Origin: Celeribacter sp. PS-C1
GTDB lineage: Bacteria; Pseudomonadota; Alphaproteobacteria; Rhodobacterales; Rhodobacteraceae
DNA: 64,000 nucleotides
Reading direction: 5' to 3'
Assembly: GCF_019429625.1 (NCBI RefSeq)
Contig: NZ_JAHXRW010000007.1
Span: forward strand, 143,586 to 207,585
Below are positions 1 through 11,431 of the stretch, piece after piece (the first letter of the stretch is position 1; the number at the start of each line of letters is the position of its first letter). The notes under the pieces were generated by a model. It was not told the DNA's origin and searched no databases. It was given only the letters and a program-made list of their open reading frames with translations. The translations under genes and the position numbers were made by a program.

Positions 1-10
1 AACTTTAGAC

Positions 11-40
11 AAAAAAGGCGGCCCGTGAGAGCCGCCCTTT
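11..40 (-). terminator. Rho-independent terminator of ileS
   Basis: An inverted repeat AAAGGCGGC / GCCGCCCTTT flanks a short loop, and an A-run lies on the plus strand just below it. On the minus strand this reads as a GC stem followed by TTTTTTG, 23 bases after the ileS stop. Seen directly in the sequence; termination is inferred. Confidence 0.8.
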
Positions 41-63
41 GGCATGTTTTATCTGTCGTCAGC

Positions 64-3000
<2,937 letters not shown>

Positions 3001-3268
3001 GGATTTTGTCCTTGGGAGGAATGGTCGGAATATTCGAGGGCGGCGCGGTCTCCATACGCCTTGTCCCGGCGGCTCGTAGGATCTTTGAGATCAGAGCGCC
3101 GGGCTGATAATTCGAATAATGATCGCGACCATGAATGTCATAAGCGCCTTATAGGCCCGGGCAAACGTAGTTGCAACGACTTGAACAAGCGGACTTGCCG
3201 CATTGCAGCCCCTCGCAATATCACGCAGGATCGCCGCGCTGCAAACAAGCTGCCATCCAGAGGCCCCC

Positions 3269-3688
3269 ATGTCAGACTCCCGCTCCGCCCTGCCCCCGAA
3301 ATTCGAGATCAGCCATGACGAGATGGACCGCGTTCTGAACCGGTTCTACGCCCGCGTGCGCCAGCACCCCGAACTCGCCCCGGTGTTTGGCGCCCATGTC
3401 GAGGATTGGCCCGCGCATGAGGAGAAAATCGGCCGCTTCTGGCGCAACGCGATCCTGCACGAACGGCAATATGACGGATTCCCGCAGCGCGTCCACCTGA
3501 TGGCGCCGGAGGTGAAAGAGCATCATTTCGCCATGTGGCTTGATCTGTTTGACGAGACACTCACCGCAGAGCTGGACCCAGAGACGGCCGCGAAATGGTC
3601 GGAGATGGCACACCGCATCGGACGGGCTTTTCGCATGGGGATCATGCAGCGCGACCAACCAAAAGACGCGCCGCCGAAGCTGTTCTAA
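3269..3688 (+). CDS. group III truncated haemoglobin
   Basis: Small 139-residue haem protein of the TrHb3 class, which is linked to oxygen, nitric oxide or peroxide chemistry in other bacteria; the role here is unknown. The signature is visible: an FYARVRQHPELAPVF B-helix, then the FPQRVHLMAPEVKEHHFAMWLDLF block. His76 is the likely proximal haem ligand, inferred from the family pattern. I chose the internal ATG at 3269 because the upstream extension is not conserved-looking and an AGAGG site precedes this ATG. The gene is divergent from ileS, with 268 bases between them in which I recognise no other feature, and convergent with ycjF with only 5 bases between the stops. Confidence 0.9.
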   Translation: MSDSRSALPPKFEISHDEMDRVLNRFYARVRQHPELAPVFGAHVEDWPAHEEKIGRFWRNAILHERQYDGFPQRVHLMAPEVKEHHFAMWLDLFDETLTAELDPETAAKWSEMAHRIGRAFRMGIMQRDQPKDAPPKLF

Positions 3689-3693
3689 TCGGT

Positions 3694-4710
3694 TTAGTCA
3701 CCGCCCCTGTCAAACAGTCCGGTCAAAGCCCGCTTCACCGTGCCCGAGACAGACGGTTTCTTGGCCTTCATGAACGGCAGCGGGCGGCAGACCTCTATGG
3801 CGGCCACGCCCACACGCGCGGTCAGGGCGCCGTTGACGACCCCCTCACCAAAGCGGCGCGAGACTTTAGCCATCACGCCGCCCCCGGCCATGGTGCCGAT
3901 CAAGTCATCGCCCACGGCGACGGCGCCGGTTGCAACCAGATGCGTCAAAACGGATTTCGTGACCCGCCAGGACCCAAGCGTCCCCGAGCGCCCGCCGTAA
4001 ATCTCGGCAATCCGGCGGATCATCCGCAGGTTCGCGGTGAGGGCCGTGAAGACATCCGCCAAAGCCAACGGAACAAGGGCGGTGACAGTGGCGACCTGAC
4101 GCGCGGCGGCTTCGACTTCGCGGCGGGCACTCGCGTCGAGCGGCACGAGAAGCTCTGTTTCCGCCAACCCCAAAAGACCGTCGGCATCGAAGACTTCGGC
4201 CTCGCGTTCGCGAAACCGATCCTTGCCCCAGTTCAGCTCCGGGCGATGCGCGTAGACAGACAGAAGCTTATCCGCGACGCCTTTCGCGGCTTTCAGATCG
4301 GCGGCCCCCACCGCGTCCACGGCCGCTTTTTGCAGCGTGTCGATCCGCTTGAGGCGCGCGAAGGCGGAGAGTTCCCTAAGCGCAATCGCGACCAGAACCA
4401 AGACAAACGCGCCCGTGAGACCCATTGCGACATAGCCCAACACGGGATGCGCAGCGATCAGCCCCATAATGGCGTCATAGGTCACAATCGAGACGGTGAA
4501 GGCAAAGAGCGCCGCGAAGAGCCGCCAGAACCAGCGCGCCAAAGCCGAAGGTTTGCGCGCCGCGAGAACCGCGACACGTTCCATCGCCGCAGGCCGCGCG
4601 AGCGGGGCCAGATCAGGGACAGGCGCAGCGGTCGAGGGGGTAACCTTCGCTTCCTCTTCCAACTCGATCAGGATCGGGCCACGTTTTGCACCGGGGTTTT
4701 GCTCTGTCAT
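3694..4710 (-). CDS. ycjF: YcjF-family (TIGR01620/DUF697) inner-membrane protein
   Basis: A 338-residue membrane protein of the YcjF family. The N-terminal ~55 residues are soluble and acidic. Two hydrophobic segments follow at roughly residues 58-115 (FWRLFAALFAFTVSIVTYDA and the AMGLTGAFVLVLVAIAL stretch). The remaining C-terminal part resembles DUF697. The start ATG overlaps the stop of ycjX by four bases (ATGA), so the two are translationally coupled, as ycjX-ycjF are in many proteobacteria. Function is not established; a link with envelope stress has been proposed for homologues. Confidence 0.88.
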   Translation of the reverse strand: MTEQNPGAKRGPILIELEEEAKVTPSTAAPVPDLAPLARPAAMERVAVLAARKPSALARWFWRLFAALFAFTVSIVTYDAIMGLIAAHPVLGYVAMGLTGAFVLVLVAIALRELSAFARLKRIDTLQKAAVDAVGAADLKAAKGVADKLLSVYAHRPELNWGKDRFREREAEVFDADGLLGLAETELLVPLDASARREVEAAARQVATVTALVPLALADVFTALTANLRMIRRIAEIYGGRSGTLGSWRVTKSVLTHLVATGAVAVGDDLIGTMAGGGVMAKVSRRFGEGVVNGALTARVGVAAIEVCRPLPFMKAKKPSVSGTVKRALTGLFDRGGD

Positions 4711-6218
4711 AGCTTGTCTCCGATCAAAAACTCGGCGGCGCGATCCAACCGAATATGCGGCGGACCTTCGCCGGGGCGCAAGGTGAGCCGCGCGGGGCGG
4801 AATTTCATGATTTCATACTGCGCATCCAGCCAACGCTCCGCCCCCTTGCGCGCGGGCGACAGGATATGCGCCGGGTCTTCGGGCAATTCGCCCGGATAAA
4901 ACGCCGCCTGCTTGCCGCCTTCGGTCATGCCGCGCACCACATCGAGGCTCTGCCCCTGATGGTCCATGGTCTCTTCGACCGTGGCGCGAAGCGCCGCCAA
5001 GGACATGGCCTGCGTCGAAGCGCCTGCAAAATCGGCGCGGTCGCGGGCATCGCGCACCAAGGCCTCCATAATCGCGGTCAAGCGCGGGTGTTGGCTGTGA
5101 TGGATGTGGTCGGCTTTGGTCGCAGCAAAGAGAATTTTTTCGACCTTGTGCTGACCGAGCAAGGACATGATCCGCCCCACCCGCCCGGGCCGGAAGGCGG
5201 AGAGAATATCGGCCATGGTGCGGCGTAGGTCTTCGACGGCTTTTGGCCCCGAATGGATCGCGCCCAGCGCATCGACCAACACGATCTGGCGATCAATGCG
5301 GGAGAAATGATCGCGAAAGAAGGGTTTCACCACCTCTCGCTTATAGGCCTCAAACCGGCGTTCGAATTCGCGGTGCAGCGAGCCGCGCGGGGCATCGCCC
5401 GCTGGCAGAGGCGCGAAGGTCAGAACCGGAGAGCCAGCGAGTTCGCCCGGAAGCAAGAACCGACCCGGCGTGCAATCGGAATAGCCCGCCGCACGGGCGG
5501 ATTGCAGATAGGCGGTGAAACTTTGAGCAAGCGCTTTGGCGGTGGGTTCGTCCTGTTTGGCGCTCGGATCGGCGGCGTCCAGAGCCGCAAGGAACGCCTC
5601 CCCTTCCGCCCGGTCGTTCGTAGCTTGCAAAGCCTCGGCGGACCACTCGGCATAGGATTTTTCCATCAGGCCAAGGTCCAAAAGCCATTCGCCGGGATAG
5701 TCCACAATGTCGAGATGCACCGTTTTCTGCCCCGTCAAACCGCCCAAAAGCCCCGCAGGCCGCACCTTGAACGACAGACGCAGTTCGGACACGGCACGCG
5801 TGCTGTCGGGCCAATGCGGCTCGGGCGCTGTCAGCGCGGAAAGGTGGCTTTCATAGTCGAACCGCGGCACGGTGTCGTCGGGCTGCGGTTGCAGATAGGC
5901 GGCGGTGATGGCGGAGGACGGTCCGAATTGCGGCATCCGGCCCCGGTCCAGAAGATTGGCCACGAGCGAGGTGATGAACACCGTTTTGCCCGCGCGTGAC
6001 AGACCCGTAACGCCCAGCCGGATCACCGGCTCGAACAGTGCCTCATGCACGCCGTCCTGAACGGTTTCGACGCTTCGGACAATCCGGTCTGCAATCGTGT
6101 TGAGGATCAAATCTGCCGCCCCATTTTTGATGTTTACCTGATCAACATAGGCACTCAAAGGCCCGGTTGTAAGGGAGAAAGACTGGACGCGCCTTCCCCG
6201 CCGCGTTATGGCCCGCAT
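4707..6218 (-). CDS. ycjX: YcjX-family (DUF463) P-loop NTPase
   Basis: Cytoplasmic P-loop protein of the YcjX family with a Walker A motif [11 protein letters not shown] at about residues 69-79 from the start used here, and a [10 protein letters not shown] block later. The partner YcjF lies directly downstream with an ATGA overlap. The start is uncertain: the ATG at 6216-6218 directly abuts the truA ATG on the other strand. Homologues usually begin closer to the [15 protein letters not shown] segment, so a TTG start further in (near 6107) is possible and would free about 110 bases for a divergent promoter. The family assignment is firm; the biochemical role is unknown. Confidence 0.87.
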   Translation of the reverse strand: MRAITRRGRRVQSFSLTTGPLSAYVDQVNIKNGAADLILNTIADRIVRSVETVQDGVHEALFEPVIRLGVTGLSRAGKTVFITSLVANLLDRGRMPQFGPSSAITAAYLQPQPDDTVPRFDYESHLSALTAPEPHWPDSTRAVSELRLSFKVRPAGLLGGLTGQKTVHLDIVDYPGEWLLDLGLMEKSYAEWSAEALQATNDRAEGEAFLAALDAADPSAKQDEPTAKALAQSFTAYLQSARAAGYSDCTPGRFLLPGELAGSPVLTFAPLPAGDAPRGSLHREFERRFEAYKREVVKPFFRDHFSRIDRQIVLVDALGAIHSGPKAVEDLRRTMADILSAFRPGRVGRIMSLLGQHKVEKILFAATKADHIHHSQHPRLTAIMEALVRDARDRADFAGASTQAMSLAALRATVEETMDHQGQSLDVVRGMTEGGKQAAFYPGELPEDPAHILSPARKGAERWLDAQYEIMKFRPARLTLRPGEGPPHIRLDRAAEFLIGDKL

Positions 6219-6989
6219 ATGCCCAGATACGCCCTTTTGATCGAATATAACGGCGCGCCTTTTGCCGGTTGGCAACGCCAGAAAGAGCACCCCTCCGTCC
6301 AGCAGGCGGTAGAGGAGGCTTTGCGCAAACTCGAACCCAACTGTCCGGGGATCGGGGCCGCCGGGCGCACGGATGCGGGCGTGCACGCCACGGGTCAGGT
6401 GGCGCATTGCGATATGGCAAAGGATTGGGATCCCTTTCGCCTGTCTGAGGCGTTGAACCACCATTTAAAACCCAACCCGGTGGCGATCCTGAAAGCAGCC
6501 CGCGTGGATGACGACTGGCACGCACGGTTTTCGGCGCTGGAGCGGCGCTATATGTTTCGGCTGGTGTCGCGCCGCGCGCCTCTGGTGCATGACGCGGGGC
6601 TGGCGTGGCGGGTCAATCATGAGCTTGACCGCGATGCGATGCAGGCGGGGGCGGATCGCCTGATCGGCCTGCATGATTTCACCACGTTTCGCTCGACCAT
6701 GTGTCAGGCGGATAGCCCGATAAAGACGCTGGACGAGGCGCGTGTCGAGGTTGCGGACATCCCCTATGGGCAGGAATTCAGGTTTTATTTCCGCGCGAGG
6801 TCCTTCCTGCACAACCAAGTGCGCAGCTTTGTCGGCACGCTCGAACGCGTCGGCTCCGGCGCCTGGTCGCCGGAAGATGTGACCGAGGCCTTGGAGGCCA
6901 AAGACCGTGCCGCCTGTGGTCCGGTATGCCCGCCGGAGGGGCTTTATTTGGTGGGCGTTGGCTACCCGGACGATCCTTTCGCAGACTGA
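6219..6989 (+). CDS. truA: tRNA pseudouridine(38-40) synthase
   Basis: Isomerises uridines 38-40 in the anticodon stem of tRNAs. The 256-residue product begins [20 protein letters not shown] and carries the family motif [11 protein letters not shown], with catalytic Asp52. It also has an [13 protein letters not shown] block and a C-terminal [17 protein letters not shown] segment typical of TruA. The ATG at 6219 was chosen because the family consistently starts at this MxRYxLxIEY motif. The frame stays open upstream, but that part overlaps ycjX antisense and has no TruA character. Confidence 0.97.
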   Translation: MPRYALLIEYNGAPFAGWQRQKEHPSVQQAVEEALRKLEPNCPGIGAAGRTDAGVHATGQVAHCDMAKDWDPFRLSEALNHHLKPNPVAILKAARVDDDWHARFSALERRYMFRLVSRRAPLVHDAGLAWRVNHELDRDAMQAGADRLIGLHDFTTFRSTMCQADSPIKTLDEARVEVADIPYGQEFRFYFRARSFLHNQVRSFVGTLERVGSGAWSPEDVTEALEAKDRAACGPVCPPEGLYLVGVGYPDDPFAD

Positions 6990-7113
6990 TCTCCGGTCAA
7001 TTCGCATTTTAGCTTCGCATTTTGCCAAAGTAACCCAAAGCGGCCCGAAGCCCGCCCCAATTCGGCCTGATTCTGCTGTCAGCTGTTGTCCCGACACACT
7101 CGGGAGCATCGCT

Positions 7114-7263
7114 ATGGACCTGTTCAACATCAGCTTTGATCAACTGGCTCTGGCCATCATGACCACCATCGCGATCCGCGAGGTGATGATCGTCATACTT
7201 CCCGACAGCATCGCTGGCCCCGGCGGCTGGCTGATTGATACCAAGCTGGGAGATCACGTCTGA
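7114..7263 (+). CDS. small hydrophobic protein of unknown function
   Basis: A 49-residue ORF beginning MDLFNISFDQLALAIMTTIA, with a central hydrophobic stretch and a GPGGWL turn. The ATG has a good upstream GGGAG ribosome binding site. I do not recognise a family. It stands alone between truA (124 bases upstream) and the GH13 phosphorylase gene (224 bases downstream). The downstream gap contains a six-base-pair hairpin GAGACT/AGTCTC at 7292-7309 without a T-tract. It could be a genuine small membrane protein or a chance frame; the ribosome binding site is the main argument for reality. Confidence 0.4.
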   Translation: MDLFNISFDQLALAIMTTIAIREVMIVILPDSIAGPGGWLIDTKLGDHV

Positions 7264-7487
7264 GCCGCACGGGCCCGATCCGGACACCTTAGAGACTGAG
7301 GTGAGTCTCGCCCATTTCGGCTCTGAATTGCCCGAAACTGTTTCGATTGCACAAAAATAGGGCAACATGTAAACGCCCTGCGCGCTTTCCCGAATATTTG
7401 CACAGGAATGCGCCGCTTTCCCCGACCCATGCATTGAACCCCTCAAATCTGTCTGCTCTACGAGAAAGAAAAGACAGGGGAAGCCCA

Positions 7488-9236
7488 ATGGCAAAACCAT
7501 CTTCGCAATTCTCAACGCGCCTGCGCGCCCTGATTGAACAGATTTACCCGGATCAGGACAGCAAACGCCTTGCCGACCAGATCATCGACGCCTTTTGGCC
7601 CGAAGGGACCAAGCCGCGTAGCCGCGCTCGCGCTCCGGGCAACAGCCTATGGAATGAGACCGACACTTTGGTCATCACCTACGGCAACTCCTTGGTCGAC
7701 GGGCAGCACAAGCCTCTCGATCTGCTGCGCGATTTCCTCAATCGCTATCTCAAGGGCACGGTGCACGGAGTGCACATCCTGCCGTTCTTCCCGTTTACTT
7801 CTGACGACGGGTTTGCGGTGACGGATTACCGGCAGGTGAACAGCCAGCTTGGTGACTGGGCCGACATTCAGCGCATCGGCGGCGAGTTCCGCCTGATGTC
7901 CGATCTGGTGTTGAACCATGTGTCGTCCATGTCGACCTGGTTCTCCGAATACCGTCAGGGCCATGAACCCTATGACAAGTTCTTTGTCGAAGCCTCGCCG
8001 GAGGACGATCTGTCGATGGTGACCCGCCCCCGCACCTCGCCTTTGCTGCGCGAAGTAAACACGGTGAACGGGCCAAAGCACGTCTGGTGCACCTTCTCAC
8101 ATGACCAGATCGACGTAGACTTCAAAAACCCAGAGGTTCTGTTCGAATTCCTGCGCATCATGCGGCTGCATGTCGACAATGGCGTGCGCATCGTCCGCCT
8201 CGATGCCGTGGCCTTTGTCTGGAAGGAGCTGGGCACGACCTGTATCCACCTACCCCAGACCCATGCCATCGTGCGTTTGATGCGACTACTCTGCGACTAC
8301 GCCGAGGAGCGCGTGGTTTTGCTCACCGAGACCAACGTGCCCAATGCCGAAAACCTGAGCTATTTCGGCAACCGCAACGAAGCGCATATGATCTACAACT
8401 TCTCGCTGCCGCCTCTGTTGCTGCATGCGCTTCTCTCCGGCACCTCGACCTATCTCAACCAATGGCTGATGCGGATGCCGCCAGCGCAGTTGGGCTGTGC
8501 ATACCTCAACTTTGCCGCCTCTCACGACGGCATCGGGGTCCGCGGCGCCGAGGGGCTTTTGGCGCCCGAAGAACTGGGCGAAGTGATCCAATGCGTGCGC
8601 GATTTCGGCGGCCTCGTGTCGATGCGCGCCCTGCCCGACGGCTCGGAGAAACCCTATGAGCTGAACATCACCTATTTCGATGCGCTCAAAGGCACGATTG
8701 CCAAGGGCGAGGACGATCTTCAGGTGGATCGCTTCCTCTGTTCGCAGAGCATCGTCATGGCGCTCGAAGGTGTGCCAGCGTTCTACATCCACTCGCTTCT
8801 GGCGACCCACAACGACCACGCGGGTGTCGAGAAGACCGGCGTGAAACGCGCGATCAACCGCCATCGCTGGGACTACCCAGAGCTGCGCGCGTTGTTGGAC
8901 GATCCGGAAAGCCAGAACGCAAAGGTGCTGGCCGAGATGAAACGCCGGATCGCCATTCGCATCGATCAAAAGGCATTCCACCCGAACGCGACGCAGTTCA
9001 CCATGCAGCTGGGCGAAGAGATGTTCGGCATCTGGCGCCAGTCGCCGGAGCGCGATCAGTCGATCTTTGCGCTGCACAATGTGACGGATCACGACGTCGA
9101 GGTGCCGCATATCGCGATCAACCTGATCGACGGCGAGGCGTGGTACGACCTGTTGACGGGCGAGAAAATCGACCTTTCAAAACCCAACATCAGCTTTGCG
9201 CCTTATCAGTGCCGCTGGATTTCCAACCGTCTCTGA
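7488..9236 (+). CDS. GH13_18 glycoside phosphorylase, probably glucosylglycerate phosphorylase (YcjM-like)
   Basis: A 582-residue GH13 enzyme of the sucrose-phosphorylase subfamily. Order of blocks: a helical N-terminal extension (1-50), the barrel start WNETDTLVITYGNSL, HILPFFPFTSDDGF (97-109), the nucleophile region RLDAVAFVWKE (Asp239), the acid/base region LTETNVPNAEN (Glu281), NFAASHDGIG, and GVEKTGVKRAINR near the end of the barrel. From memory, the RLDAV-FxWKE-GTxCIHL-TH stretch resembles E. coli YcjM, a glucosylglycerate phosphorylase, more than classical sucrose phosphorylases of about 490 residues. The likely role is phosphorolysis of the compatible solute glucosylglycerate to glucose-1-phosphate. 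The start ATG at 7488 follows a GGGGAAG site. A strong terminator follows. Substrate specificity is inferred. Confidence 0.85.
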   Translation: MAKPSSQFSTRLRALIEQIYPDQDSKRLADQIIDAFWPEGTKPRSRARAPGNSLWNETDTLVITYGNSLVDGQHKPLDLLRDFLNRYLKGTVHGVHILPFFPFTSDDGFAVTDYRQVNSQLGDWADIQRIGGEFRLMSDLVLNHVSSMSTWFSEYRQGHEPYDKFFVEASPEDDLSMVTRPRTSPLLREVNTVNGPKHVWCTFSHDQIDVDFKNPEVLFEFLRIMRLHVDNGVRIVRLDAVAFVWKELGTTCIHLPQTHAIVRLMRLLCDYAEERVVLLTETNVPNAENLSYFGNRNEAHMIYNFSLPPLLLHALLSGTSTYLNQWLMRMPPAQLGCAYLNFAASHDGIGVRGAEGLLAPEELGEVIQCVRDFGGLVSMRALPDGSEKPYELNITYFDALKGTIAKGEDDLQVDRFLCSQSIVMALEGVPAFYIHSLLATHNDHAGVEKTGVKRAINRHRWDYPELRALLDDPESQNAKVLAEMKRRIAIRIDQKAFHPNATQFTMQLGEEMFGIWRQSPERDQSIFALHNVTDHDVEVPHIAINLIDGEAWYDLLTGEKIDLSKPNISFAPYQCRWISNRL

Positions 9237-9260
9237 GGGCTTCAAAGAACTATGAACACA

Positions 9261-9291
9261 GGGCGCCTCCGCAACGAGGCGCCCTTTTTTT
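9261..9291 (+). terminator. Rho-independent terminator of the GH13 phosphorylase gene
   Basis: Perfect nine-base-pair stem GGGCGCCTC / GAGGCGCCC with a short loop, followed by seven T residues, beginning 24 bases after the stop codon. Confidence 0.93.
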
Positions 9292-9377
9292 GATGACGCC
9301 TCCCCGTTGACCTCCCCCCGCTGGCGCAGTAGGGGCTGTGCTCCCCCTTCAGCGACGACGTTTAAAGAGATTTTTCG

Positions 9378-10043
9378 ATGCCCGTTTCCCTTGATGCCTT
9401 AATCGACCAGTTGAAAACCGGCGCGACCGCAAGCGAGGTGTATGGGGTTGTAGCGCCCTCGAACCGCAGCCGGGCAACGGTCGAAAAAGTGCTTGATGAA
9501 GCGGTCGAGGTTCTGGCGACCGAGGGGGTGAGCGGGCTGAGTTTTCGAGCGCTGGCGCGGCGTTGCGACATGCGGCTCAGCAATCTGCAATATTACTTTG
9601 CTACACAGGACGCGCTTTTGACGGCAGTGACGCGCCATGCCTCGGCGGCGCGGCTCGAAGAACTGCGCGCGCGGGGCGCCTTGACACTGCCGGACCTGCG
9701 CGAACGGTTCCACGCCTATCTGGATTTCTGCATGGACCGCGCCCGAACGCCGCGCGCGCAGGCGATCGCCTCAGGGCTCAAGGATCTAGCCCAACGTCTT
9801 GACGGCCCTGCAAAACATTTTGGCGCGGCCTGCCAGTTTCACATTCACATTCTCGAGGAGATGGTGGCGGCGTTCTCTTCCGACCTCCCGGCGCAGACCG
9901 TGACACATAAGGCCGTGATGATCGCCGGTCTCGTCGATACCGTGGGTCCGATGTGCGGGATGGCTTATGCCCCCCCCGAAGGTCTGCGCGAGGCGATCCT
10001 GACGCAGGCCTCAGACATCGCGGGCGCAACGGCAGGGCTTTAG
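9378..10043 (+). CDS. TetR-family transcriptional regulator
   Basis: A 221-residue regulator. The N-terminal helix-turn-helix lies around residues 35-75 (VLATEGVSGLSFRALARRCDMRLSNLQYYFATQDALL), typical of TetR. The rest is a helical ligand-binding domain I cannot assign. It is convergent with the SMR transporter gene and the two stop codons overlap (TTAG at 10040-10043), so the regulator may govern that exporter or the dmm operon; this is inference. No ribosome binding site is obvious before the ATG at 9378. Confidence 0.85.
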   Translation: MPVSLDALIDQLKTGATASEVYGVVAPSNRSRATVEKVLDEAVEVLATEGVSGLSFRALARRCDMRLSNLQYYFATQDALLTAVTRHASAARLEELRARGALTLPDLRERFHAYLDFCMDRARTPRAQAIASGLKDLAQRLDGPAKHFGAACQFHIHILEEMVAAFSSDLPAQTVTHKAVMIAGLVDTVGPMCGMAYAPPEGLREAILTQASDIAGATAGL

Positions 10044-10354
10044 GCGCTGAGTTTCATCAACCCCATCCCCGCCACAATCAGCGCAGCGGCGGCAACTCGC
10101 GCGACGTTGACCGCCTCGCCATGCAGGATGATCCCCGCAATGAAGGCCCCGATCGCGCCGATTCCGACCCAGATCATGTAGGAGGTGCCCAAGGGCAGGC
10201 TTCGCATCGCTACAGACAACAGCCCGAACGAAATCACCATGGTGACCACGGTCAAAACGCTCGGCCAGAACACCGTGAAGCCGTTCGAGTATTTCATCGA
10301 GGTCGCCCAGACGACCTCGAGAAGTCCTGCGATGATGAGCAAAATCCACGCCAT
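10040..10354 (-). CDS. small multidrug resistance (SMR) transporter, SugE/Gdx type
   Basis: Four-helix, 104-residue inner-membrane SMR protein. The essential glutamate is Glu13 in AGLLEVVWA, and the SLPLGTSYMIWVGIGAIGA block around residues 50-70 matches the SugE/Gdx branch, some members of which export guanidinium, rather than the EmrE branch. It is the last gene of the amt-dmm transcription unit: 21 bases below dmmC on the same strand. Its presence there suggests export of a small cationic amine or of a toxic side product of dimethylamine oxidation. The substrate is unknown and the branch assignment rests on motif inspection only. Confidence 0.88.
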   Translation of the reverse strand: MAWILLIIAGLLEVVWATSMKYSNGFTVFWPSVLTVVTMVISFGLLSVAMRSLPLGTSYMIWVGIGAIGAFIAGIILHGEAVNVARVAAAALIVAGMGLMKLSA

Positions 10355-10375
10355 TTCGCGCCCTCTTCTGCGTCG

Positions 10376-11419
10376 TTATGCGTCGGGAAAAATCCCCGGC
10401 GACGTTGGCGCACCATCATCGAATTGCGACAGGTAGTCCACGATGAATTTCTGATTCACCGCAAAGCCTTTGTACTCCGCCAGATCCGGATCAATGTCGC
10501 GCAGCACACGGTGAAGACGGCGACCCCATTTCGGATTGCTCGCGATGTCTTCGAGGTTCATCAAGTAACACCGGATCGGAAACGCCAGCGCATTGGAGCG
10601 CGGCAGGCGGAAAAATGTCTGCAATTCAACGCGCAGAAACTGTTTCTGGCCGACGTTCTCCGGCGTGATCGTCCGCTTCTCCGGACCCCACTTGTGATAG
10701 TTCTCGGGGCTGGTGTCGAGACGCGGATTGACCGTCATCGTCCAGTTCAACCGGCGATAGTGCTGGCCCTGGCTCACCGCCAGAAGGAATTTCAGCGCCT
10801 TGTCGAACACGCCCATCTTACGGGCTTTCGGAACCGGGGCGTGCCATTCGAAAAAGTTCATGCCCACGTCGAAATCCAAGGACCAGTCGGCTTGGGACGT
10901 GATCATGCCTGCGTCCATCCAGAGGTTGTTGTCGCGCTCATGCAAGAGGGCAAAGTCACCTTGGGTCTGCCGCGTGATATATTCCATCGGACCGCAGGGC
11001 AGCGTGGTCGCGTCGAGGAAGGTGAATTTCTTTTCGATCCCCAACGGCTTGTTGATCCAGTGCCAATCATTGCCATCGCGATGCAGCGTGAAGAGATCGG
11101 GATAATCCTTCGCCTTCGACACCATGATGAGTTCGAGCAGATCCCAGCCCGCCAACTCCATATGCGGCAGGGACTGACAGCGCAGCGGGTCTTCGGCCAG
11201 CGTGATCTCGCGGTCCTTCATCTCCGCCACGTAATGCTCGTCGACGTCGAACATCTTCTCGAACGGTGTGCCCTTCGGGCCGCCCGGATGCTGTTCAATG
11301 TTGACCGAATACATGTACGTGTCTTGATCGAACGGAAAGGGAAACCGGCGGATCGCCTCGGGGGAGTTGTGATAGGTGTAATCGCCCCGGAAGGTCTCGT
11401 CATTGAATTGCATGGTCAT
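10376..11419 (-). CDS. dmmC: dimethylamine monooxygenase, haem-dependent oxidative N-demethylase subunit (DUF3445)
   Basis: A 347-residue protein of the DUF3445 / HODM alpha family, which holds the PAS-fold haem site that oxidatively demethylates dimethylamine to methylamine and formaldehyde. It starts MTMQFNDETFRGDYTYHNSPE with a GAGGAG ribosome binding site eight bases upstream. It lies directly below the reductase gene (12 bases) in the order dmmD-dmmA-dmmB-dmmC, matching the published dmmDABC arrangement of Ruegeria pomeroyi. I assigned the letters from that order; some annotations may swap the A and C labels. Electrons are expected to come from the NAD(P)H reductase DmmB. Confidence 0.88.
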   Translation of the reverse strand: MTMQFNDETFRGDYTYHNSPEAIRRFPFPFDQDTYMYSVNIEQHPGGPKGTPFEKMFDVDEHYVAEMKDREITLAEDPLRCQSLPHMELAGWDLLELIMVSKAKDYPDLFTLHRDGNDWHWINKPLGIEKKFTFLDATTLPCGPMEYITRQTQGDFALLHERDNNLWMDAGMITSQADWSLDFDVGMNFFEWHAPVPKARKMGVFDKALKFLLAVSQGQHYRRLNWTMTVNPRLDTSPENYHKWGPEKRTITPENVGQKQFLRVELQTFFRLPRSNALAFPIRCYLMNLEDIASNPKWGRRLHRVLRDIDPDLAEYKGFAVNQKFIVDYLSQFDDGAPTSPGIFPDA

Positions 11420-11431
11420 GGGTCTGTCTCC

